Part shown: positions 6,838 to 7,882 of the stretch, in pieces
How positions within the stretch are numbered: position 1 is the first letter of the stretch
Layout: each line of letters starts with the position of its first letter
From: Planctomycetota bacterium
Lineage (GTDB): Bacteria; Planctomycetota; Phycisphaerae; WQYP01
NCBI GenBank assembly: GCA_021816165.1
Contig: JAKAYZ010000069.1
Coordinates: forward strand, 1-7,882
Direction: 5' to 3'
DNA length: 7,882 nt
Position numbers and translations under genes: made by a program
Notes under the pieces: model-generated
What the model was told of the DNA's origin: nothing
The model's input: the letters and a program-made list of their open reading frames with translations, nothing else
Database searches by the model: none

Positions 6838-7365
6838 ATGGCTGATATTCTCTGGGCACCGTGGCGGCTGGATTATATCCGCACTGTCTCGGGTGATGGT
6901 AAAAATTGCTTTCTCTGTGATTTAGCCCTTGCTCCGCAACTGGATCAGAGCAACTTGGTAGTGGCCCGCACTCCGGACTGCATGTTGCTAATGAATCGCT
7001 ACCCTTATGTCAACGGCCATCTGCTTATCGCGCCGTACCGCCACGTGCCGGATTTAACGGAGCTTTCCCTGACGGAGCGCACCGGACTGATGGAACTGAC
7101 CACTCACGCCCAGAAAAGTCTGCAGCGGGCCATGAATCCGCAGGGATTTAACATTGGTATCAACATCGGTCGCTGCGCGGGGGCGGGCGTGGTTGGACAC
7201 GTCCATATCCACGTGGTGCCCCGTTGGAGCGGCGACATTAATTTCATGACCGTGGTGGGGCAGGTACGCGTGATTCCCCAGGCGGTGGAAGAAGCCTTCC
7301 GACAGTTGTCTAAAGCGCACACCGAAATTGTATCCCTATCCACGCCGCCCCCCAACGCACCGTGA
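6838..7365 (+). CDS. HIT-family protein, Ap4A phosphorylase type
   Basis: HIT-superfamily proteins hydrolyse or phosphorolyse nucleotide substrates such as diadenosine polyphosphates using a histidine triad. The 175-residue product has the signature HVHIHVVPRW at 121-130, with His121, His123 and His125 as the triad. The middle (or next) histidine forms the nucleotidyl intermediate in the family. The N-terminus LWAPWRLDYI (5-14) followed by CFLCD (24-28, a CxxC likely to bind zinc with downstream His) is the hallmark of the bacterial group that includes mycobacterial Ap4A phosphorylase. NRYPYVNGHLLIAPYRHV (53-70) is the conserved HIT core. The ATG at 6838 starts directly at the conserved N-terminus, with GGTGA four bases upstream. 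kdsB follows after 36 bases, suggesting an operon. Phosphorylase versus hydrolase activity is not decided by sequence. Confidence 0.93.
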   Translation: MADILWAPWRLDYIRTVSGDGKNCFLCDLALAPQLDQSNLVVARTPDCMLLMNRYPYVNGHLLIAPYRHVPDLTELSLTERTGLMELTTHAQKSLQRAMNPQGFNIGINIGRCAGAGVVGHVHIHVVPRWSGDINFMTVVGQVRVIPQAVEEAFRQLSKAHTEIVSLSTPPPNAP

Positions 7366-7401
7366 ACTTCCCCGATTCTCATGGGATATCAGGAGCCTGC
7401 C

Positions 7402-7882
7402 ATGTCCATTCTTGCTGTGATTCCGGCCCGTTTTGGGTCTTCGCGTTACCCGGGCAAGCCTCTGTTAAATGCCACCGGCAAGTTTCTCATCCAGCATGTG
7501 GTGGAACAGGTGCGTCAAGCCCGCCACGTGCAGGAGGTGATTGTGGCCACCGATGACCAGCGCATTATTAGCGCTGTGGAAAGCTTTGGCACCAGGGCGG
7601 TTCTGACCGCCACCACCCATTGCAGCGGCACCGATCGCGTGGCCGAAGTGGCTAGGCGGCCGGAGTTTGCCCAATATCGACACTTTTTGAACGTGCAGGG
7701 GGATGAACCGGAAATTCCGCCCCAAACCATTGATGATCTGGCGCGTCTGATTGCCACTTCCCCGGCCCCGGAAAAAGGCGCCGGATCGGCCCTGCCGCCA
7801 TGTGAAATGGTTACCGCAGCCGTTCCTATCACCGATCCTGCGGCCATCAACAATCCAAATGTTGTAAAAGTGGTGGTGGACG
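7402..7882 (+). CDS. kdsB: 3-deoxy-manno-octulosonate cytidylyltransferase (CMP-KDO synthetase), N-terminal part
   Basis: KdsB activates KDO with CTP to CMP-KDO, the donor for the inner core of lipopolysaccharide, in the cytoplasm. 160 residues are visible out of a usual 240-260, and the right window edge cuts the gene. The nucleotide-binding N-terminus IPARFGSSRYPGKPL (7-21), VATDD (48-52), HCSGTDRVAE (73-82) and metal-binding NVQGDEPEI (97-105, Asp101) are all diagnostic, followed by NPNVVKVVVD. The usual RLPGKPL reads RYPGKPL here. About ten extra residues (around 120-134) precede the strand MVTAAVPI. The ATG at 7402 has an excellent AGGAG at 7391-7395, six bases away. It probably lies in an operon behind the HIT gene. 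Its presence indicates a KDO-containing outer membrane. Confidence 0.95.
   Translation, partial: MSILAVIPARFGSSRYPGKPLLNATGKFLIQHVVEQVRQARHVQEVIVATDDQRIISAVESFGTRAVLTATTHCSGTDRVAEVARRPEFAQYRHFLNVQGDEPEIPPQTIDDLARLIATSPAPEKGAGSALPPCEMVTAAVPITDPAAINNPNVVKVVVD

Noticed and set aside
1..7882. CRISPR array, insertion sequence, toxin-antitoxin or defence system
   Set aside because: No spaced direct repeats, transposase motifs, terminal inverted repeats or recognisable defence domains were seen on either strand.

Overview
The window is an ordinary chromosomal stretch from a moderately GC-rich Gram-negative bacterium. Its last gene makes activated KDO for lipopolysaccharide, which indicates an outer membrane. 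Two weak cues point towards Planctomycetota, perhaps the Phycisphaerae: the 321-residue membrane-anchored protein with a helical-repeat C-terminus, and the sequence style of ArgJ. That placement is inference from remembered family patterns, not a database result.

Layout. 3-488 (+) is the C-terminal half of an aldo/keto reductase that enters from the left. 489-1094 holds no convincing gene, but contains a good minus-strand intrinsic terminator at 675-719. 1095-1176 (-) is a tRNA-Leu with anticodon UAG, with a promoter-like extended -10 just upstream. 1240-1695 (+) is a small NTF2-like protein that seems to lack its N-terminal anchor. 1760-2725 (-) is an unrecognised single-pass membrane protein. 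3003-4223 (+) is argJ of arginine biosynthesis. 4318-5073 (-) is an esterase D/tributyrin-esterase-type hydrolase, lying 101 bases downstream of zwf (glucose-6-phosphate dehydrogenase, 5175-6746, -). Across a 91-base divergent promoter region, 6838-7365 (+) is a HIT-family protein of the Ap4A phosphorylase type. It is followed after 36 bases by kdsB (7402 onwards, +), which is cut by the right end of the window.

How the genes fit together. zwf and the esterase probably share a transcript running left. The HIT gene and kdsB probably share one running right. The two units may be coordinated through an imperfect dyad in their common intergenic region. argJ appears to stand alone between a divergent neighbour and a convergent one. 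The genes are mostly core metabolism (pentose phosphate entry, arginine, LPS, nucleotide housekeeping). I found no defence island, mobile element, CRISPR array or clear new system. The least explained parts are 489-1094 and 1177-1760, around the tRNA gene.
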